DNA from: Luteimonas terrae
GTDB taxonomy: Bacteria > Pseudomonadota > Gammaproteobacteria > Xanthomonadales > Xanthomonadaceae
NCBI RefSeq assembly: GCF_004358165.1
Contig: NZ_SMTG01000004.1
Span: forward strand, 496,001-560,000
Reading direction: 5' to 3'
Length of the DNA stretch: 64,000 bases
Both the position numbers and the translations under genes were made by a program. This document shows, piece after piece, positions 34,881 to 43,632 of the stretch. The stretch's first letter is position 1, and every line of letters starts with the position of its first letter. The notes beneath the pieces were generated by a model. That model saw only the letters and a list, made by a program, of their open reading frames with translations, was not told the origin of the DNA and did no database searches.

Positions 34881-35558
34881 CTAACGGCGCTTCCCCAGCC
34901 CGGGGCTGCCACCCTGGAGGACGGGACTGCCGCCCCGGCGCCTGCGCTCGCCCTCATCCGGGCCCAAGGCACGCTCCATGCGCTCCTTGGCGTTGCGCGG
35001 GGGTGGCCTGGGCGGGACGGCTGGCGGTAGCTTGGCGATCTCCGCACGGGTCAGCTTGACCGGGGTGCGGGGCTTCTTGGGGATGATGGCCTTCGGTCCC
35101 GCCATCACCCCAGTCTTGCGGTAGCGCCTCACGGCCGCCCGCGCCAGCTTCTCTGCTTTCGACCGGCAGTAGCGACGCTTCATGCCGTCGATCACCAGGC
35201 GGTCGTAATACGCCTTCTCGGTGGCGCTCATCGGACTGTGGGCGGGCTGGGCCTGGGCAGGTTGCGGCGTTGCCTTCGTGGCTGCTCGCTTCGGTACTGC
35301 AGCGGGGGCAAGACCCCTGCTCTTCTGGCGCTCGGTCTCCGCTCTCTTGGCCCGCAGGGGACGCGCCACGGCCACGCGCTTCTGAGGCTCCAATGGCCCA
35401 GCCTTCTTATCCCCTGGAAAGTATCCGAGCTTCCGGAACCGCTCGACCATCTTCCCAGCCATGGTCTCAGCTTTCGCTCGGGAGTAGCCGAACGCACGCA
35501 TGGCGTCTTCCACCATGCGCTCGAACTTGGGCTTCTCGTCATCCGTGAGTGTGATCAC
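34881..35558 (-). CDS. Basic protein with duplicated helical domain
   Basis: 225 residues from GTG 35558, overlapping the upstream stop as GTGA. Two related segments are visible: residues 1-48 (LTDDEKPKFERMVEDAMRAF, then YSRAKAETMAGKMVERFRKLGY) and about 108-152 (MSATEKAYYDRLVIDGMKRR, then RSKAEKLARAAVRRYRKTG). Both are followed by basic Pro/Ala-rich linkers. It suggests two nucleic-acid-binding modules. No family name known. Last of four overlapping genes behind the AAA_13 ATPase. Confidence 0.7.
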   Translation of the reverse strand: MITLTDDEKPKFERMVEDAMRAFGYSRAKAETMAGKMVERFRKLGYFPGDKKAGPLEPQKRVAVARPLRAKRAETERQKSRGLAPAAVPKRAATKATPQPAQAQPAHSPMSATEKAYYDRLVIDGMKRRYCRSKAEKLARAAVRRYRKTGVMAGPKAIIPKKPRTPVKLTRAEIAKLPPAVPPRPPPRNAKERMERALGPDEGERRRRGGSPVLQGGSPGLGKRR

Positions 35559-35926
35559 GGAAGCGACTCTTGCCCGCGGAACTGCTTGGCCAGTTCGCTG
35601 GCACACAGCGGCGCGCCCTTGGGGTGCGCATTGGCCACCGTGAAAGCGGCCACCTTCGTTGAATGTTCCAGCACCTGCTTGGTCATCCCGTCCTCGGCCC
35701 AGTCATCAGGCAACGCCGCAATCGCCCCCAGCGCTTCCTTGCCAGAGAGATATTGCATGCAGGTCAGAAGCGACCACTGAGTGCCTGTGGCCTCGCGCAG
35801 TAAGCGCCCCGCATCTTTCTCGGACATACGATCGGCCAGCACCGCAGCCAATGCGAACGCGGCCAGCTTCACCTTGACGAGGGGTGTGAGCTTCTTTTTG
35901 GGTGGTGTGAGGTTGTGGTCCCTCAC
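35555..35926 (-). CDS. Hypothetical protein, AAA_13 operon
   Basis: 123 residues from GTG 35926, overlapping the upstream stop (GTGA) and ending in an overlap with the next gene. Basic N-terminal tail (PPKKKLTPLVKVK), then an all-helical domain. No family recognised. Chained 4-base overlaps on both sides support it and imply stoichiometric expression. Confidence 0.68.
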   Translation of the reverse strand: MRDHNLTPPKKKLTPLVKVKLAAFALAAVLADRMSEKDAGRLLREATGTQWSLLTCMQYLSGKEALGAIAALPDDWAEDGMTKQVLEHSTKVAAFTVANAHPKGAPLCASELAKQFRGQESLP

Positions 35927-36147
35927 TGCTGCATCTGCTTGTCAGGCACGGCCCATCCCGCGTCATCAGGCGACGCAAGCAGATCAGTGAAGTGCTCTCG
36001 CAGCTCAAGGTCCGCATCGTCTGACCACACCTGGTCGACCAGATCGCCAGCAATGCGATCCCACCCTGCCCAGAATTCGGTGTGGGTGATGCTGTGATCA
36101 GTGGTCCTCAGGTACTCGGACAGTTGGGCGAGTCGTGGATCAGTCAT
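35923..36147 (-). CDS. Small acidic hypothetical protein, AAA_13 operon
   Basis: 74 residues, acidic and helical (GDLVDQVWSDDADLELREHFTDLL). Start ATG 36147 lies 8 bases inside the end of the ATPase gene. Small acidic proteins next to toxin-like ATPases are sometimes inhibitors; that reading is speculative here. Confidence 0.65.
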   Translation of the reverse strand: MTDPRLAQLSEYLRTTDHSITHTEFWAGWDRIAGDLVDQVWSDDADLELREHFTDLLASPDDAGWAVPDKQMQQ

Positions 36148-38362
36148 GTGCGGGCTCCGGGGCGTCCTCGCCCATCTTCATGATGTAGTGCGGTTCCTGA
36201 CCAATGGCTTCGAACATCGCGCGGAATTTGCCCAACAGGTAAGGCACGTCGTACTCGGTCCAGTCAATGGGTGGGCCATTGATCGCGTCTCGGTGGGAGC
36301 CTCGATCGACGAAACGATCCAATGCCGCGTACCTGCTGGAGGTATCTGCGTCAGCCAATTGCTGGACTGCCACGGGGAAGTCAGAAGACCCGGTGGTGAA
36401 GGTGAAGAACTGTTCCAGGATGTTGCGCATGGCGTTGGGCACGATCTGGGTGGGGATCTTCCCGTCCTTGGCATCCCGGAGGATCTGCCACCACACGTCG
36501 TAATCGTTCAATAGCTTGGTGGGATCCAGCGTCTCGACTTCCGAATGCGCGATCTTGACCACGCGTAGTAGCCCGCAATGGTTGTGCGCCTTATCCAGGT
36601 TCATCGTGTGCTGGCGGATAAGCTCGTGGAAGAAGAACAGATTGTGGGTCAGGACGATTACCTGTTTGACGAGCTGGGGCCGGTTCTGGGGCTTAGCCAG
36701 CTCGCGGTGGATCATCGTGGCGATGTCATACACGTAGTTCTGGGACAGGCTGGAGATCGGATCGTCGATGACGGCAATCGTGCGCCGTGCGTCCACGGTC
36801 TCGTGTTCGTCGTGCGACCCCTTGAGCGACTCCATGAAGTAGAGAAACGCGATCAGCGTCTTCTCACCTTCGCTCAATGACTTCGTCTCGCTGCTAGCTA
36901 CTCCTGGGCGCGCCAGGCAGTACACGCGATCCTCGCCCGCTTTTCGATCGATGCTAAATGCCGTGATGCCCAGGCTGCGAAGTCGATCGTTGATCGCATC
37001 GATTGAGGCATCGACGCCCTTTTGAAGCCGGCGCAGATCACGCAACTCGGTGTTGAGTCCGTCTCGCTCCTGCCGCTTCGCTTGCAGGTCTGCCTTTGCC
37101 TGCGTCTCGGCCTCCAGGAGCGGTCCGAGCAACGCGTCATGGTGCGCGTAGGCCTCCATACGCTCGGCATGCATGACCTGGAAGAGCATGGCCTTGATCC
37201 GATCTCGCTCGCCCCTGCGATCCCGGATACGTGTGTTGAAGTCAGCGATCAGGGCGTTGAGCTTGGCCAGTGCCTCGACCAGTGCGTCCACATTGACGGG
37301 GACAATGGAGACCGCCTCCCCCGGCTGCGCTTCCTTCCGACGCAACGCCGTCAAGGTGTCATGGAACGCCCCACGAGCCTGGGACCAGGCAAGCTCCACC
37401 CCTGCTTCTTTTGCGTCGGGGTCGGCCAGAATCGTCTGGGCACGCTGTTCCAGCGCGTCGAGCTGGGCGGCGTAGTTCTGAACTAGTAGGGCGATCCTGT
37501 CGACCTTCGCCTTGCGCTCGCCTTCCAGGAGCCGCGCCAACTCTTCGCGGAAATCGTGAGGCAACCCCTGCTGGCAGAACGGGCACTGGTCTGTGTGCGT
37601 GTACGCCTGACCACGGGCGACCCAGTCCGCGTTGCCCAGGTCGGCAACAAGCGGTGCCAGGCGACTCGTAGTCGACACCTCCACGACCTCGCCCCAGATG
37701 GGATCGCTCTCGATCCGGCTCAGCGCAGTGGTATCCAAGGACACTGATGCACGCTCGCTTTCGGTGCCAGAGACATCGGCCCAGCGCTTTTCCAGTCGCT
37801 CGATTGAGTCCAGCTGCCCGTCCTCGGGCAGGACATGTGTGCGCAGGTCGGTGAAGAACTTTTCCTTGTTCCGGCCGTAGCCTTCAAGCAAAGACGCCAG
37901 AGCTGTCTTCTTGCCCCATTCGTGGGCCTTCCAGATGTCGTCTTTGGCCCGCACGAACTCCTTGGCAATGTTGCCCTCGGCCGTGCTGACGCTAGCGGTG
38001 GCGTCTGCGATCAGACCATCCAGCTCGCCGTTGCGGGTCTCGATGTCCTGGATGCGTTGCTGGCGAACGGTATCGACTTCGCCAACGGTGAAGATGCCTT
38101 GGATCGGCTGACCAATCAGGCGCTCCACATAGTGGTGGTTGTAGACCACGTACCGATAACGCGCGTTGTCGGTTGTCTCAATCCGGCAGTGGGTGAACGC
38201 AGCATCGTTGCGCGCGAGGCCATCGACGACTTCACCGATGGCAGACTTCCCTGCTCCATTCAGTCCGTAGACGTACGTCGCGGTCTTGTTCGGGATCTCG
38301 ACTGAATGGGCGTTGGTGGGATGAAAGCTCTTGTGATGATGAATTGAAATAGTTCTGATCAT
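36140..38362 (-). CDS. AAA_13 family ATPase, RloC/PrrC-like
   Basis: 740 residues from ATG 38362 (GGGAG upstream). ABC/SMC-type ATPase: Walker A GLNGAGKS (33-40), a split helical middle with CPFC (about 261-264, zinc-hook-like), signature LSEGEK (about 497) and Walker B VIDDPISSLS (about 533). The C-terminus has R-N-I-L-E (about 647-651) and a later RGSH (about 691), similar to the Arg-Glu-His triad of PrrC/RloC anticodon nucleases, though spacing is longer. Family members include DNA-damage-responsive wobble-tRNA nucleases. tRNase activity here is inferred from motif only. Heads an operon with three small genes. Confidence 0.85.
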   Translation of the reverse strand: MIRTISIHHHKSFHPTNAHSVEIPNKTATYVYGLNGAGKSAIGEVVDGLARNDAAFTHCRIETTDNARYRYVVYNHHYVERLIGQPIQGIFTVGEVDTVRQQRIQDIETRNGELDGLIADATASVSTAEGNIAKEFVRAKDDIWKAHEWGKKTALASLLEGYGRNKEKFFTDLRTHVLPEDGQLDSIERLEKRWADVSGTESERASVSLDTTALSRIESDPIWGEVVEVSTTSRLAPLVADLGNADWVARGQAYTHTDQCPFCQQGLPHDFREELARLLEGERKAKVDRIALLVQNYAAQLDALEQRAQTILADPDAKEAGVELAWSQARGAFHDTLTALRRKEAQPGEAVSIVPVNVDALVEALAKLNALIADFNTRIRDRRGERDRIKAMLFQVMHAERMEAYAHHDALLGPLLEAETQAKADLQAKRQERDGLNTELRDLRRLQKGVDASIDAINDRLRSLGITAFSIDRKAGEDRVYCLARPGVASSETKSLSEGEKTLIAFLYFMESLKGSHDEHETVDARRTIAVIDDPISSLSQNYVYDIATMIHRELAKPQNRPQLVKQVIVLTHNLFFFHELIRQHTMNLDKAHNHCGLLRVVKIAHSEVETLDPTKLLNDYDVWWQILRDAKDGKIPTQIVPNAMRNILEQFFTFTTGSSDFPVAVQQLADADTSSRYAALDRFVDRGSHRDAINGPPIDWTEYDVPYLLGKFRAMFEAIGQEPHYIMKMGEDAPEPAHD

Positions 38363-38573
38363 GCCCGCTCCCTGCGGGATCATTGTGGATCGGGCCGTGA
38401 GGCCGCTTCCTTGACCGCCCGTAAAACGGCTGGCACTTGTCAAACGACTATAGCGAACAGTCGGCTCTGCTTGACATGGGCTTCGTGGCTTACGGATGCC
38501 CTGGCCAACTGGCGCGGGGCGCTGCTCCCTCCTCTGCACAAGTTGAGAACCCCGCTCCTACAAGGCTCATGGA

Positions 38574-38598
38574 TGTCCGCTCCTAGCCGAAAGCGGTC
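38574..38598 (+). repeat. Hairpin repeat, copy 1
   Basis: TGTCCGCT-CCTAGCCG-AAAGCGGTC, an imperfect copy of the TGTCCGCTTTTGGCCGAAAGCGGAC element seen perfectly at 41010. It sits just downstream of the DUF6988 gene. Confidence 0.6.
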
Positions 38599-38603
38599 GC
38601 GGC

Positions 38604-39272
38604 CTAGGCTGGGAACGGCTCGAGCTCGGGTAGTACGTCGGCGAACTCGTGATGAAGTGCATTCATGACCGCTACAAACTCGGCGTCTCCGGTTATTTCC
38701 GCAAGCATGATCACCGTCAGCATGGTCATCGCATTGGTGTTCTTAAGCAGGTCGGAGAGCAGCTGCGCGGGATAGCCCGACTCACCTCGCTGAAACGGAT
38801 GGATGCCGCCATGAACGTAGGAGTTGAGCCCATCCCACAGTCGTGCGCGTGCTCGACCGAGGAGGGCGGCAGCTCCTCGGGGCCCTAGTGTTTCGAGAGC
38901 TGCAAGCATATCGGGCACCCCGGGGAGCTTCTTCGCTGCCTGTTGGCTTTCCGGGGTGAGCGGGGCTAGTAGCCGAGCTAACTCGGACTCTTTCGCGGCG
39001 TGCCGCGCCCACACGGCCCGCACCAGAGCCTCGAACTGGGATCGCAAGAGAGCCGTGGCCGAGGGCGGGACCTCCACCAGGAGCATTCGAACAGCACGGC
39101 CGTGTTCCAGGGATAGCGAGCACAGGCCAGCAGCCGCGATTGCTGACGGCTCAGATCGGACTTCGCCCCTTTCCCACGCCGCGCAGACAAGCGTCTCTAG
39201 CGCCACTGAACGCTCAAGCTCGGCAGTTAGCCGCTCCAGCGCATTGATCAACTGAGGCTCGGGTCCGTCCAT
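38604..39272 (-). CDS. DUF6988-like helical protein
   Basis: 222 residues from ATG 39272. Helical, with LLRSQFEALVRAVWARHAAKE (about 75-95) and LWDGLNSYVHGGIHPFQR (about 145) typical of DUF6988/DUF5677-type proteins seen in islands. The HGGIHP histidines are conserved in that group; catalytic meaning is unknown. Flanked on both sides by copies of the same hairpin repeat, like a discrete cassette. Confidence 0.7.
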   Translation of the reverse strand: MDGPEPQLINALERLTAELERSVALETLVCAAWERGEVRSEPSAIAAAGLCSLSLEHGRAVRMLLVEVPPSATALLRSQFEALVRAVWARHAAKESELARLLAPLTPESQQAAKKLPGVPDMLAALETLGPRGAAALLGRARARLWDGLNSYVHGGIHPFQRGESGYPAQLLSDLLKNTNAMTMLTVIMLAEITGDAEFVAVMNALHHEFADVLPELEPFPA

Positions 39273-39284
39273 CCGACAATGGTA

Positions 39285-39310
39285 TGTCGGCTTCCGGCCA
39301 GAAGCGGACT
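39285..39310 (+). repeat. Hairpin repeat, copy 2
   Basis: TGTCGGCTTCCGGCCAGAAGCGGACT, a diverged copy of the hairpin element, 13 bases upstream of the DUF6988 start. It would be read as coding if the next gene were started too far upstream. Confidence 0.6.
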
Positions 39311-39455
39311 GGCAAGACGATGCGGTCAGGACCTTATTTCCAATAATGGGGTGCGACACCGAACCAAGCCCGGATCTAAGCGGGAAGCAGCTGTCAGGAA
39401 ATCATGCCGCGGCGCCGATAGAATACTTCACAGATCTCGTCGACAAGGAAATGAC

Positions 39456-40466
39456 GTGGGCAAGGTGCTGAGAGATACAAATCACATCGGTCAACTTGGG
39501 ATTAGCTGGCTTCAATGGATTATCGAAGGGCAATGGGCCTGCGGCGTGGAAGTCGTTTCTGCACACAATGATAACAGTCTGGACATCCTCATTCTTCTCA
39601 AGAGGCGCGATGGGAAGAAGGGCTATAGAGGTGCTACCGGAGATGTAATATTTGCCCAAGTGAAAACTGGATACGTTAAAACGGTGCCGACTGGTCCATA
39701 CAAGATCCAGCTCGGAAAGGATTACGTCACCAGCCATCGACCCCGATGGCTATCGTTTCCGGGACCCGTGATCATGATTAACGTTATCCCACCTAAATCT
39801 CAAGGAAGTAACCCGACTGCATTCTGGACTGACCTGAGGAACCCTTTGAGCTACGCCGGATCCGGAGATATTATTTTTGATCCAAAACGCACCCTGGCCG
39901 GCCTGGTCGGGAAGTCCGCTATGTTCAATCTCTGCTGGCGTTGGACCGAGTTTCGAAAGTTGCCACGCATAGAGGCACCGCGGGGATTTGCGTGGTCGAA
40001 AAACTTGCCAGATCAGAATGTGGCTGTACACGAAAGCATTCATGAACGTAGCAAGAAGTTCTACAAAGACTGGATGAACGAATCCAACATTAGTCCCGCG
40101 TCATTTGGTGATGTCAGGATTACTAACCGCGGTTGGCGGCATATGACTAGAGCTGGTCGAACGAAGTCAAGGATACTCCAGTCATTGCTGTTACTTCCGA
40201 GCGCAAGCAGGCTACTTGAGCCTCAGCACGGGATCGCCAAGAAGCGCCTGACCTCATCTGAAAAATCGATACTTCCTAACGGTCAGGTCCGCGAACGATT
40301 CTATGAGGGAGTTACGGCAAGAATCACGTTCTTCCAACGTCACGAGGCAATCGTTCGGGTGGTGCTAGAGCGAAACATTTTTACGACCGCGAATGGAGAA
40401 CCGTCAAGTGACGAATCGACTCTTTATTCGATCTATGAGATAGCTCGTCGCCGATCGAGCGTGTAA
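39456..40466 (+). CDS. DUF4365-like putative nuclease
   Basis: 336 residues from GTG 39456, preceded by AAGGAA. Upstream in-frame starts would translate the hairpin repeat and are rejected. Residues 8-72 match the DUF4365 pattern: NHIGQLGISWLQW, HNDNSLDILILL (D43) and GDVIFAQVKTG (Q68, K70), a D...QxK restriction-type core. The C-terminal half contains ITNRGWRHMTRAGRTKSRI and a basic domain of unknown fold. The gene is AT-richer than its neighbours, suggesting separate acquisition. Nuclease activity not proven. Confidence 0.75.
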   Translation: MGKVLRDTNHIGQLGISWLQWIIEGQWACGVEVVSAHNDNSLDILILLKRRDGKKGYRGATGDVIFAQVKTGYVKTVPTGPYKIQLGKDYVTSHRPRWLSFPGPVIMINVIPPKSQGSNPTAFWTDLRNPLSYAGSGDIIFDPKRTLAGLVGKSAMFNLCWRWTEFRKLPRIEAPRGFAWSKNLPDQNVAVHESIHERSKKFYKDWMNESNISPASFGDVRITNRGWRHMTRAGRTKSRILQSLLLLPSASRLLEPQHGIAKKRLTSSEKSILPNGQVRERFYEGVTARITFFQRHEAIVRVVLERNIFTTANGEPSSDESTLYSIYEIARRRSSV

Positions 40467-41367
40467 ATAGTGGAAGGGGCTGTTCGAGACAGACCTAGAA
40501 CTGTCACCGAAGCAACATGCGCTTTCCCCTTCTTGCGGGTCAGGGCGCACCTGAAACCGTCTTTACTAGGCCCCCTCCGCCTCTGAGCTTACCGCAAAAA
40601 TACAACATGCAGGAGAAGTGAAAGAGGCGCTGTGGACAGTGACTAGGTCTGCTCCTACGCCGATGCGAAGCTTTAGTCTCAGAAGGCGCTGTTCATGTGT
40701 GGGATTTCCCGGATCTTCAAATCATCTCTGGATGAAATGGCTCATCCGTTCCGGCCTCTCGCGAGTCTGACCATACCTCGACAGACTGTCAGGCCAGCGC
40801 AGAGTGAACAGTTCGATCAAGGGATCTTGCTCAATCCACAGAATGCACCCGCAGCACATCGTCTACCAGGATCGATCATGCGAGCGCGCCGAGTGGTTTG
40901 TGAGAAAGTTTCGGGTTATCAAGCACGGCAAAACGATGTCGATCCTGAGGTCTTAGCCACCTGACAGCAGTTCCGCATGACGTCGATCAGCGTTACATGC
41001 TACAGCCGATGTCCGCTTTTGGCCGAAAGCGGACCTTGAGGGGAAGATCACCGCGCCCCTAGGAGGCAGCTCCCTGCTGCAGCACGCTACAGGTTTGCGC
41101 AGTTCTCCTGCCAAGCGCAATCGGACCGTGAAAAGGACTTCTCCATGGAATTGGGAGCGAATAGTCACCGAGCTTCTCAGGATTTAATGCCGGTGCCCTT
41201 AAAACGGCAACGATCGGTGTACACGCCCTCTTAGATCAAACAGTCATCACATCCCGGCTCACCGCTCCTTCGACTGGCCTCCACTAATCTTGGCGCCCCC
41301 TTCTGAGGTGCGGCGGGCACTTGACGAACAATCGCCTCAGAACTTCGAGAAGTGAAGGGTGAGGCGC
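40467..41367. other. Gene-poor region with hairpin repeat
   Basis: 901 bases with no convincing gene. Small frames at 40695-40964 and 40953-41168 lack protein-like pattern; the second merely translates the hairpin repeat at 41010. Probably decayed DNA plus the DUF4365 gene's 3' trailer. Confidence 0.45.
41010..41034 (+). repeat. Hairpin repeat, copy 3 (perfect)
   Basis: T then GTCCGCTTT-TGGCCG-AAAGCGGAC: a perfect 9-bp stem with a 6-base loop. The best-preserved copy of the element flanking the DUF6988 gene. Confidence 0.75.
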
Positions 41368-42393
41368 TTACCCGTACGGCGCTGATGAAACATGAATCTG
41401 CGAAAAGTCCAGCGCTAATCGATAGCGGATAGGAACCGCACTATCGCGCTCGCTTTCCTCAATTTCAGTCACGATGAAGGGAAAGTCGTCAACAAGTTGA
41501 TGCATGAGAAGGTGCAAGAAGAGCACTTCGGCGAGCGAGCGAACAAACTCAGTCGCAGCGACGATCTCCTCTTTCACAGACATGGCTTGTGAGCCTGGTT
41601 CTCCCACCATTTGCCATGTCGGCTCGCAGATGTCTCCGCTGGGTAGCGCGTGGAAGTTCTTGATGACGGTACGGATCTCGCGTGGATGCTCGTGGTAGTT
41701 CCTAAGCTCTGCGATGTAGCGGACCCTGTCAGCGTGCGCTCGAACAAACCTGGTCAGAGGTGTGTCCTCGCCAACATGCTTGGCAAGCCTTGTGGCGAGA
41801 TGATCGAAGTTGCTATCAGGGCGCTCAAGATCGAAGAACAGGGTAGGCAGCTCGCATACAAGCTTTACAGCTCGGTTGATCTGGACGAGGAACGCTCCGC
41901 AATCGAGCTCCAAGCCCTCGACGTGTGGAAACGGATTGAAGCCACGACCGCCATTATCACGTGGAATTCCCCTCTCCTCGATCTGATTGGTGAGCTTAGA
42001 GATGCCGGATGTGACTCGATCAGACAGCGTCTCACATGCCAGGAGCACTTCCTTGCAGCTATGCATGTGCTGAAGAACTGCTTCCTTATCGACCGTTCCG
42101 TCAAAAGATGCCGAGCTCAGCATCTCCTTGGACTGAAGCAGCACGCGTGCAACAGTCAGATTCGCGGACCCGTAGTTCGAGACCGGGGTCGAGACCCAGG
42201 GAGCATTGGGGTTCGTCTCTTCCGGATCTACAGACTCGGGTGTCTGAATTCTAAAGGTCCTGTCTACCTTGAAGATCTCCAGAAACGATCCACATGGGCA
42301 CATGGCAGTGATGGGGCCAGTCCCCTCCTTGAGTTCTATGGATCCAGGGTAGTGCCGCGGGGAGCGTGCACTGATTTCCGCATTTTTCGACAT
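41368..42393 (-). CDS. Hypothetical protein with HEPN-like RNYHEH motif
   Basis: 341 residues. The N-terminal CPCG (32-35) may bind metal. The rest is helical, with YIAELRNYHEHP (R231, N232, H236) fitting the R-polar-x3-H form (Rx4H) of HEPN ribonucleases. No known family name. It stands alone, oriented away from the dyad repeat at 42456-42482, with 62 bases between start and repeat. HEPN assignment rests on one motif. Confidence 0.68.
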   Translation of the reverse strand: MSKNAEISARSPRHYPGSIELKEGTGPITAMCPCGSFLEIFKVDRTFRIQTPESVDPEETNPNAPWVSTPVSNYGSANLTVARVLLQSKEMLSSASFDGTVDKEAVLQHMHSCKEVLLACETLSDRVTSGISKLTNQIEERGIPRDNGGRGFNPFPHVEGLELDCGAFLVQINRAVKLVCELPTLFFDLERPDSNFDHLATRLAKHVGEDTPLTRFVRAHADRVRYIAELRNYHEHPREIRTVIKNFHALPSGDICEPTWQMVGEPGSQAMSVKEEIVAATEFVRSLAEVLFLHLLMHQLVDDFPFIVTEIEESERDSAVPIRYRLALDFSQIHVSSAPYG

Positions 42394-42455
42394 GTGGGGT
42401 TCTCAGAAGACGCTCAGCAGAGTGGGGCTACAGCCTTGGCCCAGCGGCGATTATG

Positions 42456-42482
42456 CGCAATTATGTAGATCCGCATAAAAGC
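42456..42482 (+). repeat. 27-bp dyad recombination-site-like repeat, copy B
   Basis: CGCAATTATG, spacer TAGAT, CCGCATAAAAGC: both arms identical to copy A at 6141-6167, same orientation and spacer length, spacer sequence different. It lies between two divergent HEPN-motif genes. Confidence 0.7.
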
Positions 42483-42636
42483 AAGTAAATTGATGTGGGA
42501 AGAGACGTTGGGAGCCTCTTAGGCGTCCAGCGACCGCTCTTGTGTCAGGTTCTCAGCACGTTGAGTTTGCGTCCGCTGACAACCTTGATGCCATCTCGAA
42601 TCGGAGGCACCCTTGAGCTACCAGCAGGGGAAGGTC

Positions 42637-43632
42637 ATGTTCGATCATCTGAAGAAGGAATTGGATCGTCTGTCTGTTCCGCAGCAGGTTTCAGTTCCGA
42701 TCGAGAGTGACTCCGACGGCTACTGGGACAGGGAGTGCCCTTCGCCCGAGTGCCTCTTCCAGTTCAAGATTCTCTACGAGGACTGGAAGAACATTGTGAG
42801 AGACGAGGAGGTCTTCTGTCCCTCGTGCCGGCACGCAGCGCCCGCCAAGTCGTGGTTCACGACTGCCCAAGTCGAGGCGGCTCGAAAGTACGCATTCGGG
42901 ACAGTCGTCAATCGCGTGAACAGCGCGATCAGAGCGGATGCTGATGCATCCAAGCGAAGGCAGAGCCGGAGCTCTATCCTTCGCATTACCCTAGAGGCCA
43001 AGGGGGGGCAAGACGCGATATTGCTTCCTATCGCTGCAGCGGAACCCATGCGCCTGAGGGCGAGCTGCGAGAACTGTTCGTGTAGGTACTCCTACATAGG
43101 CGCTGCCTACTTTTGCCCGTCATGCGGCGAAAACTCAGCCAGCCACACATTTTTCCAGACTCTCAGCTCGATTCGCACTGCTGCCGGACTTCGTGGCACA
43201 TTGGCCAGTTCAATCGGCGCCGATGAGGCCGAGGTCGTAACGCAGTCTCTCATCGAGAAGGGCATGTTGGATGCGGTGACATCTTTTCAGAGACTCTGCG
43301 AGCAGCTCTACGCGCAATGCACCGGGAAGCACCCCAGACGAAACGCGTTTCAGAGTCTGGACGCTGGGTCAGAGCTCTGGGAGTCCGCGGTCGGCCTGAG
43401 CTATGAACAGATGACCGATTCCGCCTCTTTGGCCAGGCTCAGGGTGTTCTATCAGCAGCGGCATCTGCTTGCGCACCAGCAGGGAATCGTGGACGCAGAC
43501 TACATCGAGCGTAGCGGTGATCATCGCTACGTGGTCGGCCAGAGAATTCTGGTTCGAGAGAGGGAAGTGCTTGAATTTGTGGAGATCATTGAGGCACTGG
43601 GCAGCAGCCTGCTGGAACGCACGAAGAGTTGA
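42637..43632 (+). CDS. Zinc-finger protein with C-terminal HEPN-like domain
   Basis: 331 residues from ATG 42637, with AGGGGAAGG just upstream; a TTG at 42613 is weaker. Cysteine pairs at 34/39, 61/64 (CPSC), 144/147/149 and 160/163 (CPSC) suggest two zinc ribbons. Residues about 205-310 are helical and contain YQQRHLLAHQQGIVD (R275, H280; Rx4H), a common HEPN form with the GIVDADYI continuation. HEPN domains are often RNases in defence or toxin systems. Partner not evident. Confidence 0.75.
   Translation: MFDHLKKELDRLSVPQQVSVPIESDSDGYWDRECPSPECLFQFKILYEDWKNIVRDEEVFCPSCRHAAPAKSWFTTAQVEAARKYAFGTVVNRVNSAIRADADASKRRQSRSSILRITLEAKGGQDAILLPIAAAEPMRLRASCENCSCRYSYIGAAYFCPSCGENSASHTFFQTLSSIRTAAGLRGTLASSIGADEAEVVTQSLIEKGMLDAVTSFQRLCEQLYAQCTGKHPRRNAFQSLDAGSELWESAVGLSYEQMTDSASLARLRVFYQQRHLLAHQQGIVDADYIERSGDHRYVVGQRILVREREVLEFVEIIEALGSSLLERTKS

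Noticed and set aside
39279-39455. N-terminal extension of the DUF4365-like gene
   Set aside because: Would translate hairpin copy 2; GTG 39456 has a ribosome binding site and fits the family start.
40953-41168. A 71-codon minus-strand frame
   Set aside because: It translates the hairpin repeat, a known source of spurious small proteins.
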